From Flagellimonas aurea (GTDB lineage: Bacteria > Bacteroidota > Bacteroidia > Flavobacteriales > Flavobacteriaceae): a stretch of DNA of 64,000 nucleotides. The stretch is taken from assembly GCF_017313785.1 (NCBI RefSeq), contig NZ_JAFLNL010000005.1:186001-250000 (forward strand). The letters run 5' to 3'. The notes under the pieces were generated by a model. The model had not been told where the DNA came from. It ran no database searches and worked only from the letters and a program-made list of their open reading frames with translations. The stretch's first letter is position 1. The number at the start of each line of letters is the position of its first letter. Below, piece by piece: positions 35,320 to 44,395 of the stretch. The position numbers were made by a program, and so were the translations under genes.

Positions 35320-36081
35320 TTATACCATCATTCCTCCAGAAACTTCAATGCGTTGGGCATTTACCCATTTGGCATCGTCAGTGCAAAGAAATGCTACTAC
35401 CCCACCTATATCACTTGGGATACCTACTCTTCCAAGAGCAGTAAAATTGGCAATTACGGTTCTTTTATCTTCATCGTTTTTGTTGGTTCCGCCACCAAAA
35501 TCAGTTTCAATGGCACCTGGTGCGACCACATTGGATCTTATTTGACGTGAACCCAGTTCTTTGGCCTGATATCGCGTTAGTGTTTCAATTGCTGCTTTCA
35601 TTGAACCATACACGGAATATCCTGGAAACGAAAAGCGGGCCAATCCACTTGAAACGTTCACTATGCCTCCACCATCTGCCATGATAGGGAGAAGTTTCTG
35701 CGTGAGGAAGAACGCACCTTTAAAGTGAATGTTCACCAAAGTGTCGAAATCCTGTTCCGTGGTCTCGGTAATCGGTGAATTGATCCCAATACCTGCATTG
35801 TTGACCAAATAATCCAATGTTGCTGAACCAAAATGGGATTCGAGCACATTTTTGACCTCATCCACAAAGGCATCAAAAGTTTTGCTTTCTGCCACATCCA
35901 GTTGTAATGCATAGGCCTTTTGACCAAGCTTTTCAACTTCTCTAACTGTTTTGTCCGCTTCTTCTTTATTACTTTGGTAAGTCAATAGGATGTTCAATCC
36001 TTTTTGGGCCATATTGATGGCCATATTCTCTCCAAGTCCGCGGCTTCCACCGGTAACCAATGCTATTTTTGCTTTACTCAT
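35320..36081 (-). CDS. SDR-family oxidoreductase
   Basis: The 253-residue classical short-chain dehydrogenase has the nucleotide motif TGGSRGLGE (residues 10-18), NNAG (LVNNAGIGI), catalytic Ser in VNVSSGLARF and YxxxK in YSVYGSMKAA. The basic residue in the glycine motif (GSRG) suggests NADP(H). The substrate is not readable; some relatives are annotated as 3-oxoacyl-ACP reductase-like. It follows the AraC regulator gene by 85 bases in the same direction, so that regulator may control it. Confidence 0.9.
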   Translation of the reverse strand: MSKAKIALVTGGSRGLGENMAINMAQKGLNILLTYQSNKEEADKTVREVEKLGQKAYALQLDVAESKTFDAFVDEVKNVLESHFGSATLDYLVNNAGIGINSPITETTEQDFDTLVNIHFKGAFFLTQKLLPIMADGGGIVNVSSGLARFSFPGYSVYGSMKAAIETLTRYQAKELGSRQIRSNVVAPGAIETDFGGGTNKNDEDKRTVIANFTALGRVGIPSDIGGVVAFLCTDDAKWVNAQRIEVSGGMMV

Positions 36082-36166
36082 GTTAATTGATTTTTGAATT
36101 CGAAAACAAAATTAGCGTTGCATACACTCTGAACGGTTGTAAGCATCAATCTGTTTTTTGCAAAAA

Positions 36167-37084
36167 TCAAATTTTGACCGTTGACCTAAATTTTAATGGT
36201 GACCGGTTTGTATGCTTTTTAAAGAAATTTGAAAAATGGGCTACTTCCTCAAAACCTAGGCTAAAAGCAATTTCGGATATATTCCAATCACTGCCATTGA
36301 GCAGCAATTTGGCTTCTTCCACCATTCTTGAATGAATAATCTCCGTGGTTGTATTTCCTGTGGTTTCTTTCAGCACCTTGTTAAGATGGTTGGGGTGGAC
36401 AGCAAGTTGTTCCGCAAAATCATTTGCGGTTTTGAGCATCAATCGCTGCACAGGTGTATTAATGGGGAATTGCCGTTCCAGCAATTCCACGAACATATCG
36501 GTAATTCGTACAGCTGCATTTTTTCCGCCCTCCTTTGGTTGAACCGGATGTAACTTTTGCCCCATGTGCAACAATTCAATTACATACGCACGTATCAAAT
36601 CAAACTTAAAGGGATAATCCGAGGACAACTCTTTGTCCATTTTTTGAAAAAGTTGTTCCAACTCGATATAATCTTCATCTGAAATATTGAGAATAGGATA
36701 GCCTCCGGGATGAAAAATAGGTAGGGTTTCCAATATGACACCACTTTTGTCCTTTGACAAGAAACTTTCTGTGAACACACAAAAATATCCTGACTGCTCA
36801 TCATCTTTAGGAACATAATTGTACGGGATTTTAGGAGATGCAAACAATAGCGCCTTGTTATCAATATCGATAACCTTATCTGCATATTCTGCCCTGTTTT
36901 TTCCATTGATAAGGCTAATTTTAAAATAGGCCCGTCTATCATAACGCATCTCACCCTTGCTCAATCGGGTACGATATTCGGCAATATTGAAAACATTAAA
37001 GTGTCCGATATCCTTTCCAATGTTCTCTGGAATGGGCAGGCCAAGCTTTCCGTAGAAATCGTTAAGCGTAAAAGCTACATCCAT
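36167..37084 (-). CDS. AraC-family transcriptional regulator
   Basis: The 305-residue protein has a cupin-like N-terminal sensor half (YNYVPKDDEQSGYFCVF) and a C-terminal pair of helix-turn-helices: MLKTANDFAEQLAVHPNHLNKVLKETTGNTTTEII and ISEIAFSLGFEEVAHFSNFFKKHTNRSPLKFR, the AraC/XylS signature. It starts at an ATG and ends close to, and upstream of, the SDR gene. AraC proteins of this type often act on a neighbouring oxidoreductase and respond to small organic molecules. The inducer is unknown. Confidence 0.92.
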   Translation of the reverse strand: MDVAFTLNDFYGKLGLPIPENIGKDIGHFNVFNIAEYRTRLSKGEMRYDRRAYFKISLINGKNRAEYADKVIDIDNKALLFASPKIPYNYVPKDDEQSGYFCVFTESFLSKDKSGVILETLPIFHPGGYPILNISDEDYIELEQLFQKMDKELSSDYPFKFDLIRAYVIELLHMGQKLHPVQPKEGGKNAAVRITDMFVELLERQFPINTPVQRLMLKTANDFAEQLAVHPNHLNKVLKETTGNTTTEIIHSRMVEEAKLLLNGSDWNISEIAFSLGFEEVAHFSNFFKKHTNRSPLKFRSTVKI

Positions 37085-37120
37085 ACGTTTGTAAAATTCA
37101 AATATAGCCTAAAATAAAAA

Positions 37121-37150
37121 ACACCCTTCAAAATTACTCTTGAAAGGTGT
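37121..37150 (-). terminator. terminator of the sulfate assimilation operon
   Basis: An 11-bp stem with one mismatch (ACACCCTTCAA / TTGAAAGGTGT), preceded by an A tract on the plus strand, lies 24 bases after the last gene of the operon. Confidence 0.8.
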
Positions 37151-37173
37151 CTTCACTTCTAAAAACAAAACTT

Positions 37174-38235
37174 TTAATCGATACTCTGCACCACTTCTTT
37201 TTTGGCTTCTTTCTTGGAACCGTCAAATCCTTGAACTCCGCCAACCGTAGTGTACTTCATTACAAATCTTTTATCTGGATTGATAATCTGATAGGCAAAC
37301 TGGCACATTACGGCCGCCTCATGAAATCCTGATAAAATCAACTTAAGCTTACCTGGGTAGGTATTCACATCTCCAATGGCAAAAACTCCAGGAAGATTGG
37401 TTTGGTAATCCATGGCATTGTTCACCTTGATGGCATTTTTCTCGATTTCCAATCCCCAATCGCCTATGGGCCCTAATTTTGGGGACAATCCGAACAATGG
37501 AATAAAGAAATCGGTTTCCACATAAGTGGATTCCTTTTCCTCATCGTTGTACTTAATGACCACGGCATGTAAATCTTCCTGACCATGGATCTCGGTGACC
37601 TCGGCCTTGGTGAACAATCGAATTTTGCCCAACTTGGCCAACTCCCGTGCTTTCTCTACGGAGTCCAAGGCTCCTCGGAACTCATTTCTTCGGTGTACCA
37701 AAGAAACTTCTGAAGCTACATCGGCCAAGAAAATGGCCCAATCCAATGCAGAATCACCTCCACCTGAAATAACCACTTTCTTGTCTCGGAACTGTTCGGG
37801 GTCCTTTACCATATATTCCACACCCTTACTTTCAAAGAGCTCAATGTTCGGAATTATCGGTTTTCTAGGTTCAAAAGAACCAAGTCCACCAGCAATTACC
37901 ACAACCGGTGCATGGTGCTTGGTTCCTCTATTCGTGGTAACGATATAAGAACCATCTTCTTGTTTGTCCAAGGTTTCGGCTCGTTCTCCCAAAGTAAAAC
38001 CAGGTTCAAATGGCTTGATTTGTTCCATAAGGTTATCCACCAGGGTACCTGCTAAAATTTCTGGATAAGCAGGAATATCATAGATGGGTTTCTTTGGGTA
38101 AATCTCTGAACATTGTCCTCCTGGTTGTGCCAAGGCATCGATTAAATGACATTTTAATTTGAGCAATCCTGCTTCAAAAACAGTGAACAAACCCGTAGGT
38201 CCCGCTCCGATTATAATGATATCTGTTTTGATCAT
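37174..38235 (-). CDS. ferredoxin-NADP+ reductase, thioredoxin-reductase-like
   Basis: From the ATG at 38233-38235 the protein has 353 residues. It contains an FAD site (DIIIIGAGPTGLFTVFEAG), an NADP-binding GGGDSALDWAIFLAD and the C-terminal FAIGDVNTYPGKLKLILSGFHEAA. It lacks the CxxC of thioredoxin reductase, which is the pattern of TrxR-like ferredoxin/flavodoxin-NADP+ reductases. As the last gene of the sulfate operon, it probably passes NADPH electrons through ferredoxin to the sulfite reductase. A longer start 8 codons upstream is possible but lacks support. Confidence 0.88.
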   Translation of the reverse strand: MIKTDIIIIGAGPTGLFTVFEAGLLKLKCHLIDALAQPGGQCSEIYPKKPIYDIPAYPEILAGTLVDNLMEQIKPFEPGFTLGERAETLDKQEDGSYIVTTNRGTKHHAPVVVIAGGLGSFEPRKPIIPNIELFESKGVEYMVKDPEQFRDKKVVISGGGDSALDWAIFLADVASEVSLVHRRNEFRGALDSVEKARELAKLGKIRLFTKAEVTEIHGQEDLHAVVIKYNDEEKESTYVETDFFIPLFGLSPKLGPIGDWGLEIEKNAIKVNNAMDYQTNLPGVFAIGDVNTYPGKLKLILSGFHEAAVMCQFAYQIINPDKRFVMKYTTVGGVQGFDGSKKEAKKEVVQSID

Positions 38236-38279
38236 AATTCTACTTTTATATGGCCCCATCTGGCGAGACCTGACTGATT

Positions 38280-39056
38280 TTAAACTCTTTCTTGCAATTT
38301 TTCTCCCTGAAACTGATATTCTCTTTGAATATCCAATACACGTTGACGGTGGTTTACCACTTCGCCAATTACAATGATAGCTGGATTTGACAGCTGCTGC
38401 TCCTTTGCCTTGTGCTCAATTGAAGCAACAGTGCCAATTCCAATCTTCTCGTTTTCAGTGGTACCGTTTTGAATGATGGCCACTGGTGTATTTTCTTTTT
38501 CTTCGTTTTTAAAAAGTTCCATAATCTCACCCAATTTGGACATACCCATTAGGATGATAACGGTTGCGTTGGATTTTGCGGCCAAAGCCACATCGCTGGA
38601 TAGTTTGTGCTCTTTGGTGGTTCCAGTAATCACCCAAAAACTTTCGGCCGCACCTCTTTTGGTTACAGGAATGTTCTGTGATGCGGGAACGGACACGGAG
38701 GATGAAATTCCAGGCACTACGGCCACATCAACTCCAAATGTTGCAGCGTGTTCCATTTCTTCGGCTCCTCTGCCAAACACGAAAGGGTCTCCGCCTTTTA
38801 ACCGTACCACGTGCATGCCTTTGGTAGCTCGCTCCACGATCAAATCGTTGATTTGCTCCTGTTGATAGGAGTAGCATCCTTTGCGTTTGCCCACAAATAT
38901 TTTCTCGGCGACCGGTGCATATTCCAAAAGCTCTGGCGATACCAGTGCATCATACAGAACCACGTCTGCATTTTGTAATGCCTTTATCCCTTTCAGCGTG
39001 ATCAAATCCACATCACCTGGACCAGCACCCACTACAGTTAATTTTCCTCTACGCAT
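38280..39056 (-). CDS. cobA: uroporphyrinogen-III C-methyltransferase
   Basis: CobA/SumT methylates uroporphyrinogen III twice with SAM to give precorrin-2, the precursor of siroheme. The 258-residue protein has GKLTVVGAGPGDVDLITLKG at the start, ADVVLYDALVSPELL, RLKGGDPFVFGRGAEEM and VVPGISS. The ATG at 39054-39056 lies inside the end of the sulfite reductase gene (8-base overlap), which shows translational coupling. A 25-codon longer frame is rejected because it would overlap that gene further and adds Trp-rich sequence unlike the family. It supplies the siroheme for the adjacent reductase. No CysG-type dehydrogenase/ferrochelatase part is fused. Confidence 0.94.
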   Translation of the reverse strand: MRRGKLTVVGAGPGDVDLITLKGIKALQNADVVLYDALVSPELLEYAPVAEKIFVGKRKGCYSYQQEQINDLIVERATKGMHVVRLKGGDPFVFGRGAEEMEHAATFGVDVAVVPGISSSVSVPASQNIPVTKRGAAESFWVITGTTKEHKLSSDVALAAKSNATVIILMGMSKLGEIMELFKNEEKENTPVAIIQNGTTENEKIGIGTVASIEHKAKEQQLSNPAIIVIGEVVNHRQRVLDIQREYQFQGEKLQERV

Positions 39057-41139
39057 GTTCCAACTCCATTTTTCTGAACGTTTCCAATTTTTCCAAAACT
39101 GCCTTGGCATCTTCCAGATAGCTTTTGGCAAATGCTTCGGATGGTTCGTTCTTGTTCAACTGAAGGGCAATTTTATCAAATCCGCCCTCAAAATCGATTT
39201 TTCCAGTTTCCACATACAATTCATCAAAATCCTTGATGATGCTCGCATGGGTATTGGTCTTCACTTTTTCCGCTGTCAACAATGCCTTGGCAGAGTTCAC
39301 AATGGATTGGTAAGAATAGTAGATACTTGCAGCCCACTTGCCTTCTTTAATGGCTTCCTCCGCATTTTCGATTTTTTCTTGGCTCTCAAAGAACAGGGTT
39401 GCCACAAGGTCAACGATTACACCTGCACATTCCCCGACTCCTATCTCCTTAACATACTTTTCTTCGTTCCCCCAATCGATAAAATCCTCTTGGGTAAGGT
39501 TATCCACATCGGTCAACGGCTTCAAGAAATCGTAGAAATAAATCTGTCCTTTTTCCTCATAATAGTCGGTGAACGAAGCTCCATTTCCGTTGGCCTCAAA
39601 ATCATCCAAGATTAGTCGCAATGCTTGTGGGCCTCTTTTACTTGGAATCTTGGCCACTTTATCGGCAAATCGTGCTTTGCCATCTCCAAAGTTTCCGCCT
39701 CCCAACAACACCTGAAGGGCTGGTGCCACCAATTTATCCTTGGTTCTCACGGACATTCCCTGAAAACCGATGTGCGCCATGTTATGCTGACCGCAGGCGT
39801 TCATACATCCACTGATCTTGATGACCACATCAGGGTTTTTGATATATTGTGGGTATTCCGCTTTGATGACTCTTTCCAACTCATCGGCGATTCCCGTACT
39901 ACTGGCAATCCCAAGGTTACAAGTGTCGGTCCCTGGGCATGCGGTGATGTCCAATGCTTTATTATAACCTGCTTCTGCAAAGCCAAGCTTTTTCAATTCC
40001 TGATAGAAGAAGGGCACTAACTCTTCTTTTACGTAGGGAATCAATATGTTTTGTCTAAGCGATAAACGAATTTCCCCAGCGGCATAATCCTGCACCAATT
40101 TGGCCAGTTCACGGGCCTTATCGGTATGAAAATCTCCTAAAAGCACTTTAATTCCGATGGCCACGTAGCCTTCTTGCTTTTGAGGCACCAAGTTGGTTGA
40201 TTTCCATTTTTCGAAAGCATTTTGGTCTTCGATGGAAACCTCTGGAGTTTCCACCTCGGCAACTTTTACTTTTGGATAATCTTCAATATGGATGGGATAG
40301 GTTTGATGGGGAATTGCGGTCTGTTCTTCTTCCAACAATTCTTTGAAACCATCAAGTCCCAAATCCTTCAATAAAAACTTCATACGGGCCTTTGCCCTAC
40401 TCTTGCGCTCCCCATATCTGTCAAACACACGAATGACGCCTTCCATCAAAGGAATAATTTTATCCGTAGGCAAAAAGCTGTACAATTCATCGGCATGTCG
40501 AGGCTGTGAACCCAATCCACCTGCCAACATAACTTTAAACCCTCTTTCCCCATTTTTTTCCTTGGCAATAAATCCAAGATCATGCATGTAAGATAGTCCC
40601 GTATCCGCATCGCTTGCAGAGAAGGAAACCTTGAATTTTCTTCCCATTTCCTGTCCGATAGGGTTTCTAAGGAAATATTCAAAAACCGCTTGCGCGTAGG
40701 GGGAAACATCGAAAGGTTCTTCCACATCGATTCCTGCAGTTTCACTTGCGGTTACGTTACGAACGGTATTTCCGCAGGCTTCCCTCAGCGTTACTTGGTC
40801 CTTTTCCAATTGTGCCCAAAGCTCAGGGGTACGCTCCAAATCCACATAGTGAATCTGGATATCCTGACGGGTTGTGATATGCAAACGTCCACGCGAATAT
40901 TCATCAGAAACATCCGCGATTCTCAACAACTGATTGGAGGTCACCTTTCCGTAGGGCAACTTGATCCGAATCATTTGTACGCCCTGTTGACGCTGACCAT
41001 AAACTCCACGTGCCAATCGAAGGCTACGGAATTTTTCCTCATCCATTTCACCCCCCTTGAACTGGCGGATTTTTTTCTCCAATTCGATGATGTCCTTTTC
41101 TACGATCGGGTTTTCTATCTCTGTTCTAAAACTTTGCAT
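39049..41139 (-). CDS. siroheme sulfite (nitrite) reductase with C-terminal HEPN-like domain
   Basis: The 696-residue enzyme has the duplicated ferredoxin-like/siroheme fold. The [4Fe-4S]-siroheme cysteines are Cys401 and Cys407 (ACPGTDTC) and Cys445 and Cys449 (GCMNAC). After residue 580 comes a helical domain (KEGKWAASIYYSYQSIVNSAKALL) that matches HEPN-like domains and is absent from classical CysI/NirA. Context (cysD, cysN, cysH, cobA, fpr) marks it as assimilatory sulfite reductase, ferredoxin-dependent. The HEPN part may bind a nucleotide or partner; its role is unknown. The end overlaps cobA by 8 bases. Confidence 0.92.
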   Translation of the reverse strand: MQSFRTEIENPIVEKDIIELEKKIRQFKGGEMDEEKFRSLRLARGVYGQRQQGVQMIRIKLPYGKVTSNQLLRIADVSDEYSRGRLHITTRQDIQIHYVDLERTPELWAQLEKDQVTLREACGNTVRNVTASETAGIDVEEPFDVSPYAQAVFEYFLRNPIGQEMGRKFKVSFSASDADTGLSYMHDLGFIAKEKNGERGFKVMLAGGLGSQPRHADELYSFLPTDKIIPLMEGVIRVFDRYGERKSRAKARMKFLLKDLGLDGFKELLEEEQTAIPHQTYPIHIEDYPKVKVAEVETPEVSIEDQNAFEKWKSTNLVPQKQEGYVAIGIKVLLGDFHTDKARELAKLVQDYAAGEIRLSLRQNILIPYVKEELVPFFYQELKKLGFAEAGYNKALDITACPGTDTCNLGIASSTGIADELERVIKAEYPQYIKNPDVVIKISGCMNACGQHNMAHIGFQGMSVRTKDKLVAPALQVLLGGGNFGDGKARFADKVAKIPSKRGPQALRLILDDFEANGNGASFTDYYEEKGQIYFYDFLKPLTDVDNLTQEDFIDWGNEEKYVKEIGVGECAGVIVDLVATLFFESQEKIENAEEAIKEGKWAASIYYSYQSIVNSAKALLTAEKVKTNTHASIIKDFDELYVETGKIDFEGGFDKIALQLNKNEPSEAFAKSYLEDAKAVLEKLETFRKMELEHA

Positions 41140-41192
41140 AATCTAGTTTTCCTATCTATTTTATAGGGTTAATTTAAAATGATTCCCCTTTT

Positions 41193-41211
41193 TCTCCGCC
41201 TGGGCGGGAAA
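41193..41211 (-). other. hairpin between cysN and the sulfite reductase gene
   Basis: CCGCC-TGGG-CGGG-type pairing flanked by T and A stretches makes a short GC-rich hairpin in the 75-base gap. No U tract follows in the transcript, so it may stabilise or process the mRNA rather than terminate it. Confidence 0.4.
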
Positions 41212-41214
41212 ATT

Positions 41215-42462
41215 CTATTCAATAAATCCTACGCCCGCCGTATTGTTTGTTCGGCTGTCGATTATGATGAAAGAGCCATTGGTACGGTGGTCCTTGAACC
41301 TATCATAAAAAATAGGTTTGTTCAACCTTAAGCGCACTTTGGCGATATCGTTCATCTGAAGAGAGGTAACATTTTCCTCAATTCCTGAATAATCTGGGTG
41401 AATTTTGTGTTCTATGGCGTCCACTTTGGCCAGAACCTTGTTCAACCCGTGCTGAAGCACATACTTTCCACCAGGTGTAAAATCGGCACTGTCCATCCAA
41501 GACACCGTTGCTGTCAATTGTTTGTCAATGGTCGGTAGATCGCCGACCTTGACCAACATGTCGCCCCTGCTCACGTTGACCTCATCTTCCAAGGTAATGG
41601 TGACCGAAGATCTTCGGGGAGCGGTCTTATATTGTTTATTGTAAAAATAAATGTCCTTGATCTTGGAACGCGTCATCGATGGCAGTACTACTACTTCATC
41701 CCCAACGCTGAGTTCGCCACCATAGACCTTTCCTGCAAATCCACGGAAATCATGGAAATCCTCTGTTTTGGGTCGAATCACATATTGAACCGGGAAACGT
41801 GGGGTACCTGTATTGTAGATATCCTTCTGGTCCAATGCTTCAAAGTGCTCCAATAAAGTCTGCCCTTTGTACCAAGGTGTATTTTCGGAACGGTTCACAA
41901 CATTGTCCCCCTTTAAAGCACTTACGGGAATAAAGGTTATGTTCTGATCTTGGTAATCCCTCTTTTTCATCAACTCCTCAAAATCGGCTTTGATTTTGTT
42001 GTAGGTCTCTTCGGAGAAATCGACAAGGTCCATTTTGTTGATGGCCACGATCACGTCCTTTATGCGAAGCAGGTTATTGATAAAAAAGTGACGGTGTGTC
42101 TGCTCGATAACTCCTTTTCGTGCATCTATCAAAATAATCGATGCTTGAGAAGTTGATGCTCCCGTTACCATGTTTCGGGTGTATTCCACATGGCCTGGCG
42201 TATCGGCAATGATGTAACTTTTTGACGGTGTTGAAAAGTAGATATGAGCTACATCGATTGTGATGCCCTGCTCTCTTTCGGCCACCAATCCATCGGTTGC
42301 CAAGGAAAAATCGAGGTAGTCGTATCCTTTTTGCTTACTTGTTCGTTCAATGGCCTCCAACTTATCGTCGGTCATTGATTTTGTATCGTAAAGCAGTCTT
42401 CCTATCAAGGTACTTTTACCGTCATCTACACTTCCTGCTGTTGCTATTTTTAAAACTTCCAT
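41215..42462 (-). CDS. cysN: sulfate adenylyltransferase, GTPase subunit
   Basis: CysN couples GTP hydrolysis to the formation of adenosine-5'-phosphosulfate by CysD. The 415-residue EF-Tu-like protein has G1 GSVDDGKSTL, G3 DTPGHVEYTRNM and G4 NKMD, then two beta-barrel domains. There is no C-terminal APS-kinase (CysC) domain, as the protein stops at the normal end of CysN. It lies 15 bases after cysD and is part of the seven-gene sulfate operon. Confidence 0.96.
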   Translation of the reverse strand: MEVLKIATAGSVDDGKSTLIGRLLYDTKSMTDDKLEAIERTSKQKGYDYLDFSLATDGLVAEREQGITIDVAHIYFSTPSKSYIIADTPGHVEYTRNMVTGASTSQASIILIDARKGVIEQTHRHFFINNLLRIKDVIVAINKMDLVDFSEETYNKIKADFEELMKKRDYQDQNITFIPVSALKGDNVVNRSENTPWYKGQTLLEHFEALDQKDIYNTGTPRFPVQYVIRPKTEDFHDFRGFAGKVYGGELSVGDEVVVLPSMTRSKIKDIYFYNKQYKTAPRRSSVTITLEDEVNVSRGDMLVKVGDLPTIDKQLTATVSWMDSADFTPGGKYVLQHGLNKVLAKVDAIEHKIHPDYSGIEENVTSLQMNDIAKVRLRLNKPIFYDRFKDHRTNGSFIIIDSRTNNTAGVGFIE

Positions 42463-42477
42463 TTGTCTTTCTTCCTG

Positions 42478-43425
42478 TTAAAAGTATCCTTGCTGTTTAC
42501 GTTTTTCCATGGCCGCCTCGGAACGCTTATCGTCGATACGGGCGCCCCTTTCCGAGATTCTGGAATCCCTGATTTCGGCCACCACTTTATCGATGGTATC
42601 GGCATGGGATTCGACAGCTGCGGTACAGCTCATATCCCCAACGGTTCTAAAACGAACCATTCTTTCCTCTACTTGCTCGTCATCGGCCCTAAATACCACA
42701 TCGTCCTCTGCTGACCAGATCAATCCATCCCGAAGGAAGGTGTTTCTCTTGTGCGCAAAATAGATGGATGGAATCTCGATTTGTTCTTTTTGGATATAGC
42801 TCCAAACGTCCAATTCCGTCCAGTTGCTGATCGGAAATACTCTTACATTCTGACCAATTTCGATTTCTCCATTGAGCATATCGAACAATTCAGGTCGTTG
42901 GTTCTTTTCGTCCCACTGACCAAAATCGTCACGCACTGAAAAAATACGTTCCTTGGCCCTTGCCTTTTCCTCATCGCGTCTTGCACCACCGATGCAAGCA
43001 TCAAACTTGAATTCCTCAATGGCATCGAGCAAGGTCGTGGTCTGAAGCATGTTGCGACTGGCGTACTTGCCCGTTTCTTCTACTACTTTTCCCTCGTCAA
43101 TGGAATCCTGAACGTTTCTTACGATCAGTTCCACTCCGAGTTCTTCCACTAATCTGTCCCTAAACTCTATGGTTTCGGGAAAATTATGGCCCGTATCGAT
43201 ATGCATCAATGGAAAAGGAATCTTGGCGGGCCAAAATGCTTTTTGGGCCAAGCGTACCAAGGTGATTGAATCTTTTCCTCCAGAAAATAACAACACGGGT
43301 TTTTCAAACTGCGCGGCTACTTCTCGAATAATGTAAATGGCTTCATGCTCCAGAGCGTTTGCCGTGGGTCTTTCCACCCCGTTCAAGGTCTCTGGTTTTT
43401 TAATTTCTTCTGCAAGTGTGCTCAA
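42478..43425 (-). CDS. cysD: sulfate adenylyltransferase, catalytic subunit
   Basis: CysD joins ATP and sulfate to make APS. The 315-residue protein has the PP-loop SGGKDSITL, HIDTGHNFPETIEFRDRL, GGARRDEEKARAKERIFS and the typical C-terminal DKRSEAAMEKRKQQGYF. The start is TTG at 43423-43425: an in-frame stop precedes it and no ATG fits. It follows cysH by 54 bases, in which a 6-bp inverted repeat (43446-43467) lies. Confidence 0.95.
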   Translation of the reverse strand: MSTLAEEIKKPETLNGVERPTANALEHEAIYIIREVAAQFEKPVLLFSGGKDSITLVRLAQKAFWPAKIPFPLMHIDTGHNFPETIEFRDRLVEELGVELIVRNVQDSIDEGKVVEETGKYASRNMLQTTTLLDAIEEFKFDACIGGARRDEEKARAKERIFSVRDDFGQWDEKNQRPELFDMLNGEIEIGQNVRVFPISNWTELDVWSYIQKEQIEIPSIYFAHKRNTFLRDGLIWSAEDDVVFRADDEQVEERMVRFRTVGDMSCTAAVESHADTIDKVVAEIRDSRISERGARIDDKRSEAAMEKRKQQGYF

Positions 43426-43445
43426 GGCTATATCTTTTTATATCC

Positions 43446-43467
43446 ATCACCCTAATATTCAGGTGAT
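43446..43467. other. inverted repeat between cysH and cysD
   Basis: ATCACC / GGTGAT with a 10-base spacer, perfect, inside the operon just before cysD. It may be an RNA hairpin or an internal regulatory site. Confidence 0.35.
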
Positions 43468-43479
43468 AATTCATATTAT

Positions 43480-44103
43480 TTAGGTGTGCAGACCGCATTC
43501 ACGGTTCGCCAATACTTTTGTCGGGTCAAAATATTTATGTTCGTTGGGCAATTGACGCTCTTTTAAATAGGCATCCAATTGGGTATCGCTCCAGTGATAG
43601 AATGGACTGACCTTTAATACGCCATCCTTGCTCATGCTCAACACATCCAAGGAATCTCTGTGGGCGGTCTGACCTTTGCGCAGGTTGGTGAACCATACAT
43701 CGGGTTTGTGCTCTTCCATAGCTCTTCGGAAAGGTTCCAACTTTACCTGCTCCGTAAACTCTTGGTGCAACGGGTCGTGTATTTGAGGGATTCCCATAAC
43801 GGCATCGCGATGGGAACTCGTTTGCTTGGGGACGTACAATTTAACGTTGAGTCCCAAACGGGCAATCAATTCCTCCGCATGTTTGTAGGTCTGTGGGGTG
43901 TTGTACCCAGTATCGCACCAAATTACAGGAATGCTCTTGTCCACCTCGGTCACCGCGTGCAGAATTGCAACCTCGTATGGCCTAAAATTGGTGGTGACGA
44001 CAGGTTTTTTTCCATGGTTAATGGCCCATGAAATGATTTCCTCTGGTGGAATGCCCTTGAATTGGCGGTTTAAGTTCTGTATTTCCTCTTGTGTCAATGC
44101 CAT
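43480..44103 (-). CDS. cysH: APS/PAPS reductase
   Basis: CysH reduces activated sulfate to sulfite with thioredoxin. The 207-residue protein has PVIWCDTGYNTPQTY and SPFYHWSDTQLDAYL, and ends in ECGLHT with the catalytic Cys203. The CC...CxxC ligands of the iron-sulfur APS-reductase type are absent, which would normally point to a PAPS reductase. However, no APS kinase is in this operon or window, so either cysC is elsewhere or this cluster-free enzyme uses APS. It lies 11 bases after the DUF2061 gene. Confidence 0.9.
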   Translation of the reverse strand: MALTQEEIQNLNRQFKGIPPEEIISWAINHGKKPVVTTNFRPYEVAILHAVTEVDKSIPVIWCDTGYNTPQTYKHAEELIARLGLNVKLYVPKQTSSHRDAVMGIPQIHDPLHQEFTEQVKLEPFRRAMEEHKPDVWFTNLRKGQTAHRDSLDVLSMSKDGVLKVSPFYHWSDTQLDAYLKERQLPNEHKYFDPTKVLANRECGLHT

Positions 44104-44114
44104 TGCCCTAACTT

Positions 44115-44378
44115 TTATTTACCCCATTTTATGGAGTTCCAGATTCTTTCGTGAAAAAAATAAAGCACCATTTTGGTGACAAGCTCCACCAAACCAATTG
44201 AAAATGCCAAGCTCAATGTTCCTGTTACAAGCCATGATATGATAATGGTATCGACGGTTCCAACTATCCTCCAACTGATAGATTTTGCTATACTCCTTTT
44301 TGGACTCTCGGATGCGGTATCCTTGGTGTAGGTACTTTGCTGTTTTTCACCTTTTATAATCAACTGATCGGTAATCAT
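44115..44378 (-). CDS. DUF2061 membrane protein
   Basis: An 87-residue protein with KRSIAKSISWRIVGTVDTIIISWLVTG and FSIGLVELVTKMVLYFFHERIW, the two-helix DUF2061 pattern. It is an integral inner-membrane protein of unknown function that often heads sulfate assimilation operons in Bacteroidota, so a link to sulfate entry or to the enzymes is suspected but not shown. It is the first gene after the operon promoter; an inverted repeat at 44396-44414 lies 17 bases before the ATG. Confidence 0.85.
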   Translation of the reverse strand: MITDQLIIKGEKQQSTYTKDTASESPKRSIAKSISWRIVGTVDTIIISWLVTGTLSLAFSIGLVELVTKMVLYFFHERIWNSIKWGK

Positions 44379-44395
44379 TTTTAAACTTTTATTAT

